From Pelecanus crispus (taxonomy: Eukaryota > Chordata > Aves > Pelecaniformes > Pelecanidae), in contig NC_134653.1 of NCBI RefSeq assembly GCF_030463565.1, forward strand, positions 36,207,150 through 36,271,149: 64,000 nucleotides of DNA, in the 5' to 3' direction. Numbering within the stretch: position 1 is the first letter of the stretch; the number at the start of each line of letters is the position of its first letter. A program made the position numbers and the translations under genes. Below the pieces are notes generated by a model, which worked only from the letters and a program-made list of their open reading frames with translations, ran no database searches and had not been told where the DNA came from. Below are positions 24,760 to 35,400 of the stretch, in pieces.

Positions 24760-24766
24760 TGACTCA
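24760..24766 (+). promoter_or_regulatory. AP-1 site TGACTCA
   Basis: A perfect TGACTCA palindrome, the consensus of Fos/Jun dimers and the core of several bZIP sites including the NRF2/small-Maf family. It lies 21 bp before the TTTAAAT element in the ULK1 CpG island. Position makes a promoter role plausible; occupancy is unproven. Confidence 0.5.
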
Positions 24767-24786
24767 GGGCCGGCGGCGGCGGCGCC

Positions 24787-24793
24787 TTTAAAT
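24787..24793 (+). promoter_or_regulatory. TATA-like element TTTAAAT
   Basis: An isolated A/T heptamer inside more than 200 bp of almost pure G+C. A start site 25-30 nt downstream would fall at about 24815-24822, where CCTCAGG resembles a weak initiator. It could equally be incidental in a dispersed CpG-island promoter. Confidence 0.35.
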
Positions 24794-25023
24794 GTGCCGG
24801 GCTCGGCCCCCTCCGCCTCAGGTGGCCTCCCCCGCTGCCGCGCACCGCGCCTGCGCCGCGGCCGCCGCTCGCCTCTCGCCTCTCGCCTGCGCCGAGCTTT
24901 GTCTGCGCCCGGGCGGGTGGCGAGGCCCGGGCGAGCGGCGGAGCCTGGGCGAGCGGCGGGAGCTTGGGGGCGACCCCGGCCCCCGCTGTGTGGGAAGGGT
25001 CGGAGGGGGGAAGCAGGGCGACC

Positions 25024-25101
25024 TTAAGGTGGACTAGCGCTTAAGGTGGAGCGCTGCCGTAAGGTGGACTGGGCGTTAAGGTGGAGCGCGCTTAAGGTGG
25101 A
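25024..25101 (+). repeat. Five AAGGTGGA motifs spaced 16-18 bp
   Basis: AAGGTGGA occurs at 25026, 25043, 25061, 25078 and 25094, mostly preceded by TT and separated by GC-rich linkers such as CTAGCGC and GCGCTGCCG. The spacing is 17, 18, 17 and 16 bp. The reverse complement contains CACCT, the core bound by ZEB/Snail zinc fingers. The arrangement may be a regulatory cluster or a short decayed tandem repeat. Confidence 0.85.
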
Positions 25102-25148
25102 CTTTCCGCGAAGCCGCGCCTGCGAGGCGGGGAGGGCCGGGGCTCGGC

Positions 25149-25230
25149 ATGGGGAGCCCCGCCTGAGGCGGCCGCCGGAGGAGCCGCGCCGGTCCGTGCC
25201 GAGGAGGAGATGGGGCAGGCCCGCTGCTGA
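25149..25230 (+). promoter_or_regulatory. Two short upstream ORFs in the presumed ULK1 5' leader
   Basis: ATG at 25149 opens a 5-codon frame closed by TGA (25149-25166). ATG at 25210 opens a 6-codon frame closed by TGA (25210-25230). If the leader starts upstream of these and is unspliced, both could limit initiation at the ULK1 start codon. Whether they are transcribed is not known. Confidence 0.35.
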
Positions 25231-25509
25231 GGAGCCAACTTCTGCCCGGCCTCTAACAATGCCCGGCTGCCGGCCGCTCTGCAGGGAGAGGCGGCCCATG
25301 GAGGAGGGCGAGGTGGGGCAGAGGAGCCCGGCGCCGAGCTGCCGGGGGGGGCTGGCAGGAGAGGGGCCCCGGCCCCCGGCTGCTTCTCGGGGGGGCACCG
25401 CGTGTGTTTGGGAGGGGGTGGCGGGGGGTGCCCGGTTGTGTTTGCATCGGGAAAGGTTGACTTTCCTTTCAAGGGAGCTCCTTCATCACCGCCCTCCTCC
25501 TCCTCCTCC

Positions 25510-25529
25510 TCCTCCCCGTCCCTTTGCAG
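25510..25529 (+). promoter_or_regulatory. Candidate 3' splice site in the 5' leader
   Basis: A long pyrimidine tract (CTCCTCC repeats, CCCCGTCCC) ends in TTTGCAG, with AG at 25528-25529. This is a textbook acceptor 59 nt before the ULK1 ATG. It implies a possible non-coding first exon upstream. No strong matching donor was found in the CpG island (GTAAGG at 25059 is one weak candidate), so the site may be unused. Confidence 0.35.
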
Positions 25530-25588
25530 CCCTGAAGCCGGCCCGGCCGCAGCCCCCCCGCCGGCCCCGGGACCCCCGGCCCAGCGCC

Positions 25589-25678
25589 ATGGAGACGGTG
25601 GGAAAGTTTGAGTTCAGCAGGAAGGACCTGATCGGGCACGGAGCCTTCGCCGTCGTCTTCAAAGGCAGGCACAAAGAG
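25589..25678 (+). CDS. ULK1: ULK1 coding exon 1 (residues 1-30)
   Basis: Encodes the first 30 residues, beginning [16 protein letters not shown] and containing the ATP-binding glycine loop GHGAFAVV (G16-V23). The ATG has a strong Kozak context (G at -3, G at +4). Human ULK1 starts seven residues earlier (MEPGRGGT before ETVGKF), so numbering here is human minus seven. The reading frame stays open upstream and contains in-frame ATGs at 25259 and 25298. I chose 25589 because conservation with the family begins there and the upstream peptide is low-complexity, proline- and arginine-rich. The exon ends GAG|GTGAAT in phase 0. Exact 5' exon boundary is unknown; only the coding part is given. Confidence 0.95.
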
Positions 25679-26536
25679 GTGAATAATCTCTCCTTTTTCT
25701 TTTTTTCCCTGTTTTGTTTGGTTTTTTTCCTGTATTTTTTAGTCAGGGCCAAGCCGGGCACCGCATCCCGGTCATCCCTCTTGGGCTGCGGCGGCTGTGC
25801 TTAGCCTGGGCATCGCCCGCCGCGCTCTGGGGCAGCTCTGGTTGATGGTAGACATATTTCTTCTTCTTTATTATTGTTATTCTGGAGTTTATTTGGCAGG
25901 CAGGCGCCCGCCCCGGCAGGACGCGGGCAGGTGGCTTCACCTTGCGGCTGGCCGGAGCGGGGCCCGCTGCCCCGGTGTCCGCAGAGCCGTCCTGCTCGCC
26001 AGAACCAGCCCTTGCCTGGAAATCAAGCCAAGCAAAATTCCCCCCCTGCACCATCTGCGAAGCGTGTGGAGGGCTCTGGCTTTGGTGCGGTGTTTTGGTT
26101 TTTTGGCGTTTTTTTGTGTGTCAGGGAAGTTTTGTCTTGCTCCGCTTAATTTTTCCAAGAGGAGGGGAAATCGCTCCCTGGGAAATAAAAGGAAACCAAT
26201 CCGGCAGTGGATTTTCCATCATTAGGGTTTGGGATAAGCTACGGCTCGCATAGCGCGTTTATTTCTTGTGATTAAATAAGAGGATAATCAGCGCAGAAAG
26301 CAGGAACAAAAACCCAAACCTTGGGCTTTTCTCCTTGGGCTGACAGGCGTAATTTGGGAAAGGGCAAGTCTGAACAAGCGAGGGATAGGCATTAGGATAT
26401 AAAGCGAGAGGCCTTTACCGGTGCTGCGAGACGCTTCTTTCAGTAGTATTTGTAATCTGTTAAGAGGCTGCTTATCCTAATGTAAATTAATGGTGACATT
26501 TACATTTATTATTGAATTACATATGCGCTCTTTCAG
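25679..26536 (+). other. ULK1: ULK1 intron 1
   Basis: 858-bp GT-AG intron. The first 400 bp remain GC-rich, continuing the edge of the CpG island, with a T-rich start (25692-25740). The remainder is AT-rich and shows nothing recognisable. The acceptor is TGCGCTCTTTCAG. Confidence 0.9.
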
Positions 26537-26629
26537 AAACCCGAGCTGGAAGTAGCTGTGAAATGCATTAACAAGAAGAACCTTGCAAAATCTCAAACTC
26601 TGCTGGGCAAGGAAATAAAAATACTTAAG
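26537..26629 (+). CDS. ULK1: ULK1 coding exon 2 (residues 31-61)
   Basis: 93 nt, phase 0 at both ends, encoding the N-lobe from beta-3 to the alpha-C helix. It contains VAVK with the catalytic, ATP-anchoring lysine K39 (human K46) and the alpha-C glutamate E56 in GKEIKIL (human E63), which pair in active kinases. The stretch [15 protein letters not shown] is the ULK1 rather than the ULK2 form. Acceptor CTTTCAG|A and donor AAG|GTAAAA are both good. The beta-3 loop KPELE differs mildly from the mammalian KHDLE. Confidence 0.97.
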
Positions 26630-26718
26630 GTAAAAGTAGGCTGGCTTGTTTTCTTCAGTCTTTGTTCTGTGTGTCCTTTGTTGCTCCTTGCTTATGGTCC
26701 TTGTTTTACTTTTTCTAG
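26630..26718 (+). other. ULK1: ULK1 intron 2 (89 bp)
   Basis: An unusually short intron for this gene, close to the lower size range for vertebrate introns. It has a T-rich 3' end (TTTTACTTTTTCTAG). Nothing else is encoded in it. Confidence 0.95.
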
Positions 26719-26760
26719 GAATTGAAACATGAGAACATCGTCGCCTTGTATGACTTCCAG
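26719..26760 (+). CDS. ULK1: ULK1 coding exon 3 (residues 62-75)
   Basis: A 42-nt exon encoding [14 protein letters not shown], the beta-4 region of the kinase N-lobe. HENIV is the typical His-x-Asn-Ile-Val of protein kinases, and YDFQ (not YDVQ) marks ULK1 against ULK2. Both ends are in phase 0. Acceptor TTTTTCTAG|GAA and donor CAG|GTAAAT fit consensus. Its small size means automated prediction could miss it, but the family match is exact across all 14 residues. Confidence 0.97.
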
Positions 26761-29700
26761 GTAAATACATTCAATTATGGCAAAGCATTCTGGATGTGGG
26801 AGAGGTTGAATGGGCTTTGTGGAATTTCAGTTTTTAACAGCTGTTTGTAATCAAACGTGTATTCCCGGGGGCGGGGAAGGAGGGGGGGAAGTCTTCTGAT
26901 AAGTTAGGGAAAGGTAAACAAACACGGCTGAGCAGATCACGTATTAATCGTTGTCAGGACCTCCGAACTCTTACGCAGTTGGGAGCTGAGGCAGGAGCTC
27001 CGGCTCCCAGGATGTTATGCAGTGAAATGCAGTGTGTGGTGAATATGCCTGTGTTGGAAGCTCCTGAGTTCTCAAAATGTTAGAAATAAAATTACGGTAG
27101 TTATTCCTGGCATGCCTATCTTTTATTTTCTTTCTCTGGTCTGGATATACTCCCTAAGAAAATGTCTTTTTCCTAAACAGTGTAAAAATAGTGTGAGCGT
27201 GACTTTGTAGCATATGATTGTCTTCAGTTCCAGAGGATTTTCATTTGCATTTTTCTGTTGTCCTTGTGGCAATCACTAAGTGTTAAAGATTGCAGCAGAC
27301 ATTTTTAGATTATTGTGGTTTCCCGCAGTTGCTTTTTCCTTCAAAGCCAGCTCTGAAGACCTAATCTAAGGGGCTAAAACCGATCTGCTCTGAAACCCAA
27401 GTTATCCAATAACTTTTTTTTTCCCCTTGAATTTTTAGTTTTAAAAAAAATCTTGTCACGGGGCAAGTTTTCTCTGACATTTGTGATGCTTTTTAAAAGA
27501 AAAAAAAAAAACACCGCAGGATCTAAAAGCCTAAAATGGAACCCTTCTGCTTCTGGATGAGGGGCCGGCACGCGGTGTGTCGGCCCAGCCTGTGCCACCC
27601 TAAGGTCTGATATTTGCGGGTGACGGCTACGTGACCGCCGGACCCCCCGGGTGGCCCTGGGGTGGCTTATCTGGGAGCAGCCTGCCCCGTCCCTGATATC
27701 ACGTGTCCCGCAGGCCGCCGTGTTTGTTGACATTCCTCCTTCTCCCGTGGATTGGCTCCGGTGGCCTCCACGTCACCCCGAACGCGAGTGCCAGCCGGTT
27801 GTTACGGCCTGTTTGCAGTGCCTTCTGGGTGCTGTAGTCTGCCTGTGTCACCCCAACCCCGCAGCCCCCCGGGGCTGGGACACCCACCGTGTCCCTCGCT
27901 GCCGGGGCAGGGGGTCGTGGCGGGGTGCTGCGGGGGGGGCCATGTCCTTGGAAATCGTTTAATGCCTGGGGTTGTTCTGGCGAAAGGTTGGACGGGGGGG
28001 GATTTCAGGCTGCTTTGGGAGGGTTGCAAGGCTGCCGGGAGCGGGATTGCTTCTTGGAAATGTCCCGTGGGTAAGAGGCCCGCTGTGTGTTGCTCCTGAG
28101 CCACCGTTTATTGCTGGGCTGGCAAAGCAGCGACCGCCTTTGGCCTGCTGCGTGCTGCGGAGTGGCTCAGGGAGCTGGGGAAGTTTCCCCTGGGCACAGG
28201 CTGCTTGGAGCATTCGATCTCGTGGTTTTTTCGTTCTCCTCTGTACCTTTTACTTAATAACTTTTCAGCTGAGGGAGTGAGCGGCAGCTCCTGCGCTTCC
28301 TCTATAGTTTGCATTTGTACAAAGCGTTAAGCTGCTGGATTTGCTTATTGCAGATCTTTCAAAAACCTTTGTTCGTGTTCTGTTCCTCGCCCTGCTTCAA
28401 ATAACTGCTGGGTAGGAAGCAGCTCAAAGACCTTTCCTGCAGAAGGAGTGATTTAACCGCTGTTACAACTGCAGCAATGCATTTTTCTCCTTATGTGATG
28501 GCAAGTGAGCTGTAGTTAAATTCTGCGTGTAGCCGTGTAGCCTGGTGGGGTATTAGCAAGAAGCTGTGTAAGATACCACGAAACAGGAACTTGAGAACGG
28601 TCCTGGGCTCAAGGCACACCCAGGTATATGTGTAGTTACCAGCTTTGTCAGAGGCTCCCTGTATGACCTGGGTAATTTGATTTCTTGGACGAAATGAGCT
28701 GACTGGGGTGGCACTGGTGTGGAGTCTCCCCCCGGTGCGAGGTGATCGGTCACCAGACATGGTCTGATGCGGTCCGCCCACCCGGGTTGGGTGTGTAACG
28801 TGTCTGAGTGTTTGGCCTTGCTCTGTGTCTGCTTAGGAGTTGTGTGAGAGTAAATCATCTGCAAAGGTAACAGTGCAGGTCTGTGGGAGGCTGGCTTCTG
28901 CCCGCCTTCCCTTACTTTGTGGAAAAGACTACTTATTGCTCACCTTGTTCCTCTGATACAAGATCGGTTGCTTCATTCATAGCTGCGTATATATTTCCCC
29001 TCCAAAATGTCATAGTTGCAGGTAATTGAGCCCTTACTTTTAGGCTTTCTAAAACTGAAGAGGGTTCTTCTTGTCCTACAACGTCACAGAGCAAAAAAGG
29101 AAAAAGTATTTTCTGTGAATCTTACCGTTGCCCCGTCGCTTTGCCTGTCGTTGCGTTTTGTGTCCCTTCCTCTGCGCCTCCTGTCAACAGTGACTTTAAC
29201 TTTTACTCGCGTGTTCCTTGCACACAAGGAAATGGTTGCCAAAACCACAGTGGCTGTAAGCAAGTGATTACACCCGATGATGCTTTTGTTTGCATTTTCC
29301 TGGTTAAAAGCTAACGCTAACCAGGTCTCGTACAACTCAAGATTTCTTTTGTTGGGTGTCCCAACAATTTCAAATGCCAGATTTGCCCCAGACAGACGCT
29401 TGCAGTGCTGATATCTAATACTGACAGCAGCTCTCACCCTGGCATGCTCATTTTATCCTTCAGATCAGGGGAAATTGCTGTGTTCCTTCTAGTTTCATAG
29501 ATCTCTGTGATACTGGTTCATAAATAATGACAAGATAGGAAGCTTCGTTAGGAACAAATGAGAATGGTGAATGTTTAATGCTTAAAAGTGCAGCGTCTGG
29601 ACTTTTATAGATCCCCTCACTGGAGTCCTAAGAGCAGCACCATTACATGAGAATGGCTCACAAAATGAAATATGCATACTCCCATTATTATGTGCTCATG

Positions 29701-32427
29701 TATTAGTGAGAGGTGCTGTGAATAGTCTAGGAGCCTAATGCGAGAACCCTCGCTCAAAAAGAGGATAAATCATATTGTATTGAGTTTCTAAAAGTGCTGT
29801 CTATTTAGTGTCCGTATGGAGTTGTGGTGTGGATCCTTCCTAGGCACAGGAGATGTTTGGCATAAAGTAACAACCGGATTCCTCCGTACGCAGGGTGCGT
29901 TAGGTGCTACTGAACGATCCCTGCCCGACTCCTCAGCTGGATTGCTGAGAGCTGGGGTCTCCAGACTGCAGCAGTTGAGGGGAATAAAGCAGTCTAGAGA
30001 GACGTCTGGAGATCAGAAGTCTTTTTAATCTTTTTAAAGACGGCCAAATGAGCTCTTGTCACTAATTTTCGCGTTAGGGAACAACAAGGATAAAAGTGAT
30101 GGTTTCCACCGCATGAGGAACTTGGTCTGGAAATGAGGTTTCTTAGAAAACACGTTTCTGGAACTCTGAGGATCGGCTCAACTCTTCATGCACGTTGATG
30201 CTGAAAGCTTAGCAGCGTGTGGTCTGGTGTGTGGGACTTGCTTTGGTTTCTTTTGTGACTCGGGACATTGAACCGGAATCTCTGATCAGAGACCGCTTGA
30301 TGAGCTAAGGGGATTCAATGGTAGGAGGGTAGCTGCTGAACTTGTCAGATCCTGGGAGCACTGTGCGCTAGACAGCTTCTTCCAGCGCTGGTCAGAAGTA
30401 GGTTCTTGGGTGTAACTAAGATCTTTGGGGCAGTGGGAGGTCCTGGCTGTGTTTTCTTCCCTGTGCTGTGCCAGCTGCCCCAGGAAGGTTGGTTGAATAC
30501 GCGTCAACTGAAAATCTCGGATGTGGCTGTGTTGGAGCTAGGGCAGAAAATCTGCTATTCCTGGACATAAATCACGCTTTGGATATTGGAAAGTGTTTTC
30601 CTGCATGAAATAGGAAGAAGGATTATTTTACTGGCACGTTTTCCCTAGTTGCGTGCTGTGATCTGAGCTTGCTTCTTAAAGCAACCTAGCTATGGCTGTG
30701 CTTGTGTGGGTTATCGGGTGGTTTGGGGCTTTTTTCCTAACTTTTGCACGGATGGGATGGACTGGTTGTAGAAACATAGCTGTTGACATCACGCAGGGCA
30801 CCGCGCTGCTGAGTTTCTGGTTCAGCCTAGGTTACCTGAAGGTCTGCTTTCCATAATTTTGTGTCAAGTTGGCTTTCTGTACTCACCAGCTCGGGATGAG
30901 CTGAGAGTAATGCTTAACTCACTCGTGTAGCACAGACTCATCAAAAATAGTTGTGCTGGGGTGACTGTATCACCTGGAGCTCCTGGAGACAAAGAACACA
31001 GAGTCCTTGCAGTGCAGTTTTTCTGGTGCACATGGATTAAGGCATGGGTGGCAGAACAAACACTTCTCAGCTTAATCATCGGTCACCCTGGGCTGGTTTC
31101 GAGAGCCAAGTAATCAGAGGCTTGTTCTGTTGTTGCGGTATAGAAAGTCCTTGTGATGGGTAGGATCAGGGCCGGTGGGCTGTGATGGCCTGTTGTGCTG
31201 CCTGCACCATCACCCTTTTCCGATACGGAGCCTTTAGCTGCTAGTCCACATTTTCTGTACGTGCCTCCTGCTGTCCCCGGGGACCTCTGGAGCTCTGTGT
31301 ACAGCAGCGTCCTTTCGTCATGCCCTCCAGCCCCGCTCGCTTCTGCTGCAGCGCTTCGCCGATGAGTGTGATGCCTGATGAATCAGTGCTGCTGCAGCGT
31401 CACCTCCTTGCCTCGCCACCTCTCGTGCCACCTAACGCAGGATCTTTGGTTCCTCGGGCACCGCAGTTCGGGTGCCCCGTCTCAGGAGACAGGGCTCCGC
31501 TGTGACGCTTGAAATGACTAAGGAGGCACTCTGTGTCTGCGAGATCATGCTCCTGAGGTCAGGCTGCCTGCCTGGTTAAATCCTGTTTTAATTCCATGCC
31601 TGAGCAAAGCTGGCAAATTTCCTGGTGAGTGGGTGTAAAGTGCGCAGGCTTCTCTGAACTGCCAAGCAATCCTCTTTCTGTTTGCGCTGCGGACAAGAAT
31701 GGGGTGTCTGCTCCTTTGCTCTGTCGGCATCCTCGCATCTGTTGAAGGGAATCACTCTGTTACTGCAGATTGAATCTGGCTTAATTCAGAGCTAGAAAGG
31801 GAAGAGGATGGAAAATCCAACCATCCTCTGCCAGTGGTTTTGTAGGATGAGGCTTGAGAGTTTAGTGGACCAAAATGGCTATGTTTATGGGGAGTAGAGA
31901 GTTTTATAGTCTTGAACATCTTTTTATATTGGCTTCACTAGGTGGGTACCCCACTGTGCAGGTCACAGAAACATCTAGCAAATGTTGACCACTAACTATA
32001 GACCTTAGAGGAGTCATGGGCTTTTTTTAGAGGGAGTGGTCTTGTTGCATTTCTGAAATTATGATCACTGCTTTACTCATCCTGGTGTGTAAAGCACATA
32101 CCTGTCTTCCTCTCACATGATTAAGATGTCATGGAAGAGCCGGCGACGTGGAAGTTAATAGCCTCTAAAGCTCCTGTGGAAGGTAGCATTACTCAGACTA
32201 TAATGACAGATTAAGGAATGTTTCCCAGGAGTAATCGGAAACTGGTAGGCTGTTGTGTTCACGGTTTGACAGCAGAGCTCTGGTAACGGCTGAGGTGCTA
32301 CTCGTGCTGCTCTTCACGAAGCTCCATCGGTGGTTCCATTATGAAAATTTCCACTCTTTAAATCCTTGCGATGAGTGAATGCATTTGGTTGGAGTGGGCA
32401 AAGCAAGGCGGTGGAGATTTGGAAGAT
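26761..32427 (+). other. ULK1: ULK1 intron 3, first part
   Basis: First section of the 15,560-bp intron 3. A G-rich run lies at about 26866-26888. A locally GC-rich block at about 27600-28170 carries TACGTGAC, CACGTG (27700-27705), an inverted CCAAT box (ATTGG, 27751) and ACGTCA (27770), which together look like a possible intronic control region. No further exon or RNA gene was recognised. The A-tract at about 27498-27511 is unremarkable. Confidence 0.6.
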
Positions 32428-32491
32428 TTGTTAGTGGTTGGACTTGACGATCTTAAGGGTCTTTTCCAACCAAAATGATTCTATGATTCTG
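32428..32491 (+). mobile_element. CR1 LINE 3' tail fragment
   Basis: About 64 bp, from TTGTTAGTGGTTGGACTTGA through GATCTTAAGGGTCTTTTCCA to ATGATTCTATGATTCTGAG. This is the terminal 3' UTR and tail repeat of CR1. It is strongly truncated and lies inside ULK1 intron 3 in the same orientation as the gene. Confidence 0.9.
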
Positions 32492-35400
32492 AGATGGATG
32501 GGAAGAAGTGCCTCCTAATCAGTGGCTGGGTGGGATCAAAGTCAGATGGAGAACCACTGTTTGAATTCCTTCCAAATATTTATAGGTCCAAACCAAAGTC
32601 CAATTAAAAGATTTAATTTTGTGGCTGGACTGGATCTGCCCCTAAACTGTGAAACTGCAATAAAGCTGTATGTTTCAAAAGCTCATCTTAATGCTCAAGC
32701 ACGCGTAGAGAATTGAGGATACCGCTCACTGTCGTGCGTCTTCCTTTTTCCTCTCCCTTTCCTGCACCCCCTGCCTTCCCACCTGTGATACCAACTCAAA
32801 AACTTCTGCGCCACAGGCAGACTAGCAAACAGCAAACATAGAGGTGGTGGTGGTGGTAGGAATCTGAGCTGCATGGCTCCGGGTTGGTTTGGGGAAGCTC
32901 CTAGAGAAGCTCTGGTCCTCTCAAGCGGACGTGTCTCTTCCATGAGGCAGAGCGCCTTCATCGCGTGGCGCGCAGCGAGGTACGGGGGGAAATGAGAAGC
33001 GAAGGCCAGGGGTGGTCAGCAGAGGTGGTGGTCTTTGATCTGCAACGTCAAGGAGAGAAGGTTTTTGGGTTTGTTTTGTTTTCAAAGTAAGTGTGTACTT
33101 TTTTGCTTGTTTTTTGTTGGTTGGGTGATGTTTTGGCTGTGTTTTTTTGCTGTTACTCATGGTCATGTAGCAATAGTAAATGGCAAACTTGATGGAAAGT
33201 GAATACGAGTGATGCGGTCTTCCAAGACAGTGTTCCTCAGGTACAGACCTTTGTTAAAGGTCTTTACTTATGACAAGCCATCTTAATCGTCTTCAGATTT
33301 ATGGTTCCTCTGTGAGAAACTTAATAATAAATGTCCACAGCGGAATCAAGGGAAGAGCCCTGCCAACAGATAGCTTTAGAGCCTCTTTCGTGCTTCGTGT
33401 ATATCAAGAGGTGCTTTAACTGCATGGTATCTCCTGCTTTATGATGTGCAGGCCTGAAATACCACCCTAAACGTAAAGAGATGCTCTCGAAATGCACAGC
33501 GAAGATCTCGAAGCTGCATTTGTTTAACAGGCAAGGTTGTTTCAAGAGGGGCCGATAGAAATGAATCAAATCCTGCATCGCTGGTTGCTTAGGGCAATAA
33601 TGTTCTGTCTGGCTGCAGGGGCACCTGGCTTGTCTCCTAGCGTCGGAATAACAGGAGGAATTAGGTCAGCTGAGCTGGCATGCTAGAGATCAACCAGACA
33701 GCGTGGTTCCGGTGGGGGGGAATGAAAGATGCAGAATTTGAAGTCATTAGAGATCCTATTTAGCAAAGCATCTTAGGTCTCCGGGAAGGGAAGGCCTCCC
33801 AGCCGGCTCGGTACGTGCTGGCGGCCTGGAGCGCAAGAGCTGCCGCGGCGATGGGAAAGCCCAGGGATCGCAGCGGAGGGTGAGGCGGTGGCAGGCAGGG
33901 CTGGGGTGCAGCCCGGGCTGGATGGGTTCGGAGCACGTAGGTCGCGTGTTTCCGACGCGTGTGTGCTGCTTAACGTCGCCGTGCATGCGACTGGGCACTT
34001 GGGCAACTTTCTCTTTGCAGGATTTTTCATTTGTGTGTGATTTTTTTTTTTTTTTTAAAATCTAGTTGGCAATTGTAGCCAGCATGTTAAAAACATACTC
34101 GGTTCTCTCCAGTTTTTAAATACTGCAGATTCAAGCCCATGTTACTCTGGTTTTTGGTAACTGGAATTTCCCCCCCCTCCCCCCCAAAAATTAAGATAGT
34201 TTTTTAGTTGAAAACCTATGCTTTTTTTCTTTAAACTCCTTGTTATAACACCTTTGTGCTGTGACAGTGTGTGTTTGTTTTCTTAAATCTGGTAAATGAA
34301 GTATGAAATAAGTGGGTGTAAAAGACAACTTGCAAAGGCCAATCAGTCATGCAGCTGCCACAGAAAACCCCGTGAGGGTTGGGCCTCTGATTTCCAAAGT
34401 TGCATTAAAAAAAAAAAAAAAGTCTCCTGCAGGATATCAGATTGTGTCTGGGATATGCCATTAAAAAAACCCAAGCCGTTCCCAACTTTATTAGTGGAAC
34501 TACATTAATTGGTTCTAAAATCAAACTTCCAGATCGAGTGGCTTTGCTTGTATTTGAACATCGTAAGTGAATATGTCTCAGCAAGTGGGCGATTAAAAGT
34601 GAAGCGTTGGCTCTTGTAGCCTGCCTTCTTGCCTGCCTCGACCCGCAGCGCTCCCCCCGCTGCTCCAGCGCTTTGGGTAGGCTCGTCAAACGCAGCCTTA
34701 TGGTGTGCAAGGATTTCATTCCAGTACATGTGACTGAGCTTAAGGTAATGGGGAACTCGACCTTAAATGTTCATTTTATTATATGACTGTGATACAGAAA
34801 GGAGATGAGGAACAAATATAGAAAAGCAGAACAAATAGAGAAAAGCAAATCGGATCTTCAGTATTTTTACCATTTTTTTTAGAATTCTGAAGTCTCCTCT
34901 CTTGATAGCATTTACATAATGTGTTGCCAGTTGCAAAAAGGAGCTTGCTTTTGGTTAAAGAAGCTTCTTGGTCTTATTCTGCCTGTTGGCAAATGTTGGC
35001 AAAGGGGGAACGACTTCTTTCCACCCCACGTCAGAAAGTCCAAACTTTTCAGGATTCTGCTGCTGCTTTTCCTCTGCAGTCTCTTACCCTTGCTGGGCCG
35101 CTGCAGCTGCTGCGTACAGATGTGACCTGCGCTGCACGCTCTCGGGCGGGAATGAGAGCTGGCTGGGGACGCAAACTGGCGTAGGTGCTGCGGCGTTACC
35201 CCCAGACGAACACGACTCCTGACAGAAGTGATTGCTTTTCAGTGTCCCGGCAGCACGAGTCTTCAGTTTGCTCCAGTGTGTGTTTTTTGGTTTCACCTTG
35301 AAGCCCTGTGACTTGTGAAACCTGCCGCTTTGTCTCTATACTCTGACATTAATCCTATATTTTGGTTTCTGTGGTTAGGCTCAGATGCAGCTCTCGGCTT

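Larger units (their letters stand above)
24530..25680 (+). promoter_or_regulatory. ULK1: ULK1 CpG island, promoter and 5' UTR region
   Basis: Very GC- and CpG-rich sequence begins directly after the minisatellite and ends shortly inside intron 1, spanning the ULK1 start codon. It holds a TGACTCA AP-1 site, a TATA-like TTTAAAT, a GGGCGGG GC box (24911-24917) and a CAGGTG E-box (24819-24824). It also has five AAGGTGGA repeats and a pyrimidine (CCT)n tract (about 25491-25520). CpG-island promoters are usual for housekeeping kinases such as ULK1. The exact transcription start cannot be read from sequence; about 24815-25500 is plausible. Confidence 0.8.
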
